From positions 1 through 54,339 of the forward strand of contig CAZIRF010000017.1 of assembly GCA_964541755.1 (NCBI GenBank): a stretch of DNA of 54,339 bases, written 5' to 3'. The notes below the pieces were generated by a model. The model had not been told where the DNA came from and did not search any database. It saw only the letters and a program-made list of their open reading frames with translations. Position 1 is the first letter of the stretch, and every line of letters starts with the position of its first letter. The translations under genes and the position numbers were made by a program. Source of the stretch: CAZIRF01 sp964541755 (GTDB lineage: Bacteria > Spirochaetota > Spirochaetia > Treponematales > Breznakiellaceae). This document shows, piece after piece, positions 52,797 to 54,339 of this stretch.

Positions 52797-52831
52797 AATT
52801 GAATCCTCCAGTAGATGGTAAAACTTGTCAT

Positions 52832-52861
52832 ATTATATGTCATGAGTACCGATTCATGCAA
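52832..52861 (-). promoter_or_regulatory. promoter of the outer-membrane-like gene pair
   Basis: On the minus strand TTGCAT (52861-52856) and TATAAT (52837-52832) have an 18-bp spacer; a leader of about 30 nt with GGAGG follows. Confidence 0.6.
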
Positions 52862-52970
52862 GATGGTACAACAGAACTTTTATCCGGTGAACACCTTCGA
52901 ATGATACCCACAGAGCTAAGGGTGGCTTTCGGGCACAGTGCTTTCGCTCCAGAGTCGGGCAAGAGTCTTC

Positions 52971-54257
52971 TTACAGCTGTAGATTCAAAGAGGATTTGTA
53001 TGTGCTGGCCGACCCTTCCTTGGTGGAAACCCAGAGGAAAAATCTGGCGGGCGCGCCCGTCTTTGGCATACTGAATTTGATTTCTTCTTCAATAGTCCAG
53101 CGATCATAGCCGTAGGCGTTTTGTCCGGCCGACTCCTTCTTGAGTCTCGTATACCCCAGGAACTGTACGCCGTCCAATTCCATGTCTTTTGTATCAAAGG
53201 ACTGACTAAGGGTGTATATCAGGTCGGTTCCCCCATCCACGGTTGTGGTTTGCAAGAGGGTTATGGTGAGCACATCATCGCTGAACACCCAGGTAAACCC
53301 GCCACCGGAGCCACGCTGCTCTTTGGGGGCAGAGGGCTTTTGCTCTTCCATATCCATGTCTGACGAAGTGCCGCCCGCAGACTGCCCGGAGCTATCTTCC
53401 TTATCGCGGGAAGGCGCAGAGTCTCGAGATGGTGCAGAGTCGCGGGAAGGGGTTTCCTTCGTATCAACTGCCGGACTCGTATCCTTTTTGACCGATTCTT
53501 CATCGACATCCATCCGGTCCATTTCATCGAGTACGAATTCGATTCTGGTTGTTCCCTGCTCTATTCTAATTGGTTTCCTGTAAAAAGAAATGTCCTTGGC
53601 GCGCGCTACCCTGATTACGACAGTATCGGGCACCCCTTTCTTCAAGAGTTTCTTGACCGGTACTTCGATTATTGATTCTCCATCGGATTGCAAGATACTG
53701 CCGCGTGCCAGGCTGGTTTCACCATCGTACAGGGCGCTCTGTACCGAGGCACCTTTTGGGAGGCCCTGTACACCCACCACAATGCGAATCGACTTGTCCA
53801 GAAGACGTTCCAGTTCACGCTGCGTGTAGTAGTAATGGTTTTCGAGCTTGGTGCGCGCCTTGTACGCAAGCCGGGTAAACACCGGGCTCAAGCGCTGGGC
53901 GAGAATTTCCCTGTAGTTATCCGATATCTTTTTTTTGACATCGGGAGTGAGGCTGGCGGTAATGCCGAGCAAACCGGACCCTTTCTGCTCCCAGACAAGA
54001 ATCTCGTATTCGGCGTACTCGTCCGACAATTCGCCCGCTGTCCACAGACGGTTCACATACCTGTTGAATTCTTCGTCCATTAGCGCCTTGGCCTGTTGAG
54101 GCGTTGCAGCCTTGGCCAAAATACCTTCTATAACGCCGTACCACTGGCCAACCGTCCTGCCGTATTTCAATTCATATGCCACATACGCCGCTTCATATTT
54201 GGCGTATTGCGTTTCCAGTATTTCGGTGGCGAAGGTGTTCAGGGAATAGTCTATCAT
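52971..54257 (-). CDS. unrecognised protein with low-complexity linker
   Basis: A 428-aa protein of unknown family. Residues 1 to about 275 are mixed charged sequence (MIDYSLNTFATEILETQYAK, LERLLDKSIRIVVGVQG). A linker (about 270-320) has SRDSAP repeats and acidic runs. The C-terminal ~110 residues are beta-rich (FTWVFSDDVLTITLLQT, LDGVQFLGYTRLKKESAG). No signal peptide or TM segment is seen, although the content resembles spirochaetal periplasmic or LPP20-like proteins; the true start could lie elsewhere. No good Shine-Dalgarno precedes ATG 54257. The last 82 bp of the window show no further gene. Confidence 0.6.
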   Translation of the reverse strand: MIDYSLNTFATEILETQYAKYEAAYVAYELKYGRTVGQWYGVIEGILAKAATPQQAKALMDEEFNRYVNRLWTAGELSDEYAEYEILVWEQKGSGLLGITASLTPDVKKKISDNYREILAQRLSPVFTRLAYKARTKLENHYYYTQRELERLLDKSIRIVVGVQGLPKGASVQSALYDGETSLARGSILQSDGESIIEVPVKKLLKKGVPDTVVIRVARAKDISFYRKPIRIEQGTTRIEFVLDEMDRMDVDEESVKKDTSPAVDTKETPSRDSAPSRDSAPSRDKEDSSGQSAGGTSSDMDMEEQKPSAPKEQRGSGGGFTWVFSDDVLTITLLQTTTVDGGTDLIYTLSQSFDTKDMELDGVQFLGYTRLKKESAGQNAYGYDRWTIEEEIKFSMPKTGAPARFFLWVSTKEGSASTYKSSLNLQL

Positions 54258-54339
54258 GAACGTTCCAAGCTGTAGACTCGCAAGTTAAACTGCATTAACC
54301 CTCGCACGAACAGACAATCAAATTATCAAAATAAAATAC

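Overview
The window is about 54 kb of GC-rich bacterial chromosome, probably from a free-living or gut-associated anaerobic spirochaete of the Treponema/Spirochaeta type. That assignment is inference. It rests on zwf paired with opcA, a fermentative LdhA, an intracellular carbohydrate economy (GH2, GH3, GH94, YesM-type kinase), RlpA and small outer-membrane-like proteins (so a diderm), an anaerobe-type ORP/MinD-ferredoxin cluster, and a decayed gene resembling spirochaetal trypsin-fold proteins. I see no rRNA, tRNA, prophage, insertion sequence or CRISPR array.

Layout. 0-5 kb: sugar-ABC ATPase, zwf-opcA, ldhA. 5-13 kb: a GH2 gene divergent from a GH3 gene, which is translationally coupled to a sensor kinase. 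13-19 kb: acyl-CoA synthetase, an IscU-flavin reductase fusion, and an arsR-zntA metal-efflux operon. 19-27.2 kb: a HEAT/YwqG-like protein, then a tight leftward NAD operon (pncA-prs-nadV-nadE) ending in a radical-SAM protein fused to an NrtR-like Nudix/winged-helix regulator. 27.3-31.6 kb: a sigma-54-preceded cluster of three NifX-type proteins, two MinD ATPases with inserted ferredoxins and an Mrp ATPase, closely resembling the ORP (orange protein) system. 31.8-37 kb: rlpA, DEAD helicase, ABC-F protein, a hairpin minisatellite and a pseudogene. 38-46.5 kb: acetate transporter, Mrr-like nuclease, Gfo/Idh/MocA oxidoreductase, pyruvate kinase, metallophosphatase, cellobiose-phosphorylase-like GH94. 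46.8-54.3 kb: a membrane protein made of five exact 50-residue repeats, an sdpR-sdpI-like pair, PfkB kinase, nucleotidyltransferase, DUF2007-like protein, two small outer-membrane-like proteins and an unrecognised protein.

Recurring themes. Genes are packed with 1-4 nt start/stop overlaps (ATGA or GTGA). Several first genes have a -10 box about 6 nt before the start codon and no Shine-Dalgarno, suggesting leaderless mRNAs. Intergenic DNA holds palindromic repeat families. A 10-mer, GGCTGATAGT, sits at the head of a looser 22-bp motif and recurs far more often than chance, both between and inside genes.

Strongest leads: the radical SAM-NrtR fusion with a palindromic operator candidate over the NAD promoter; the sigma-54 ORP-like cluster; the IscU-flavin reductase fusion; the GGCTGATAGT motif; and the pseudogene whose frame is intact apart from four TAA/TAG codons.
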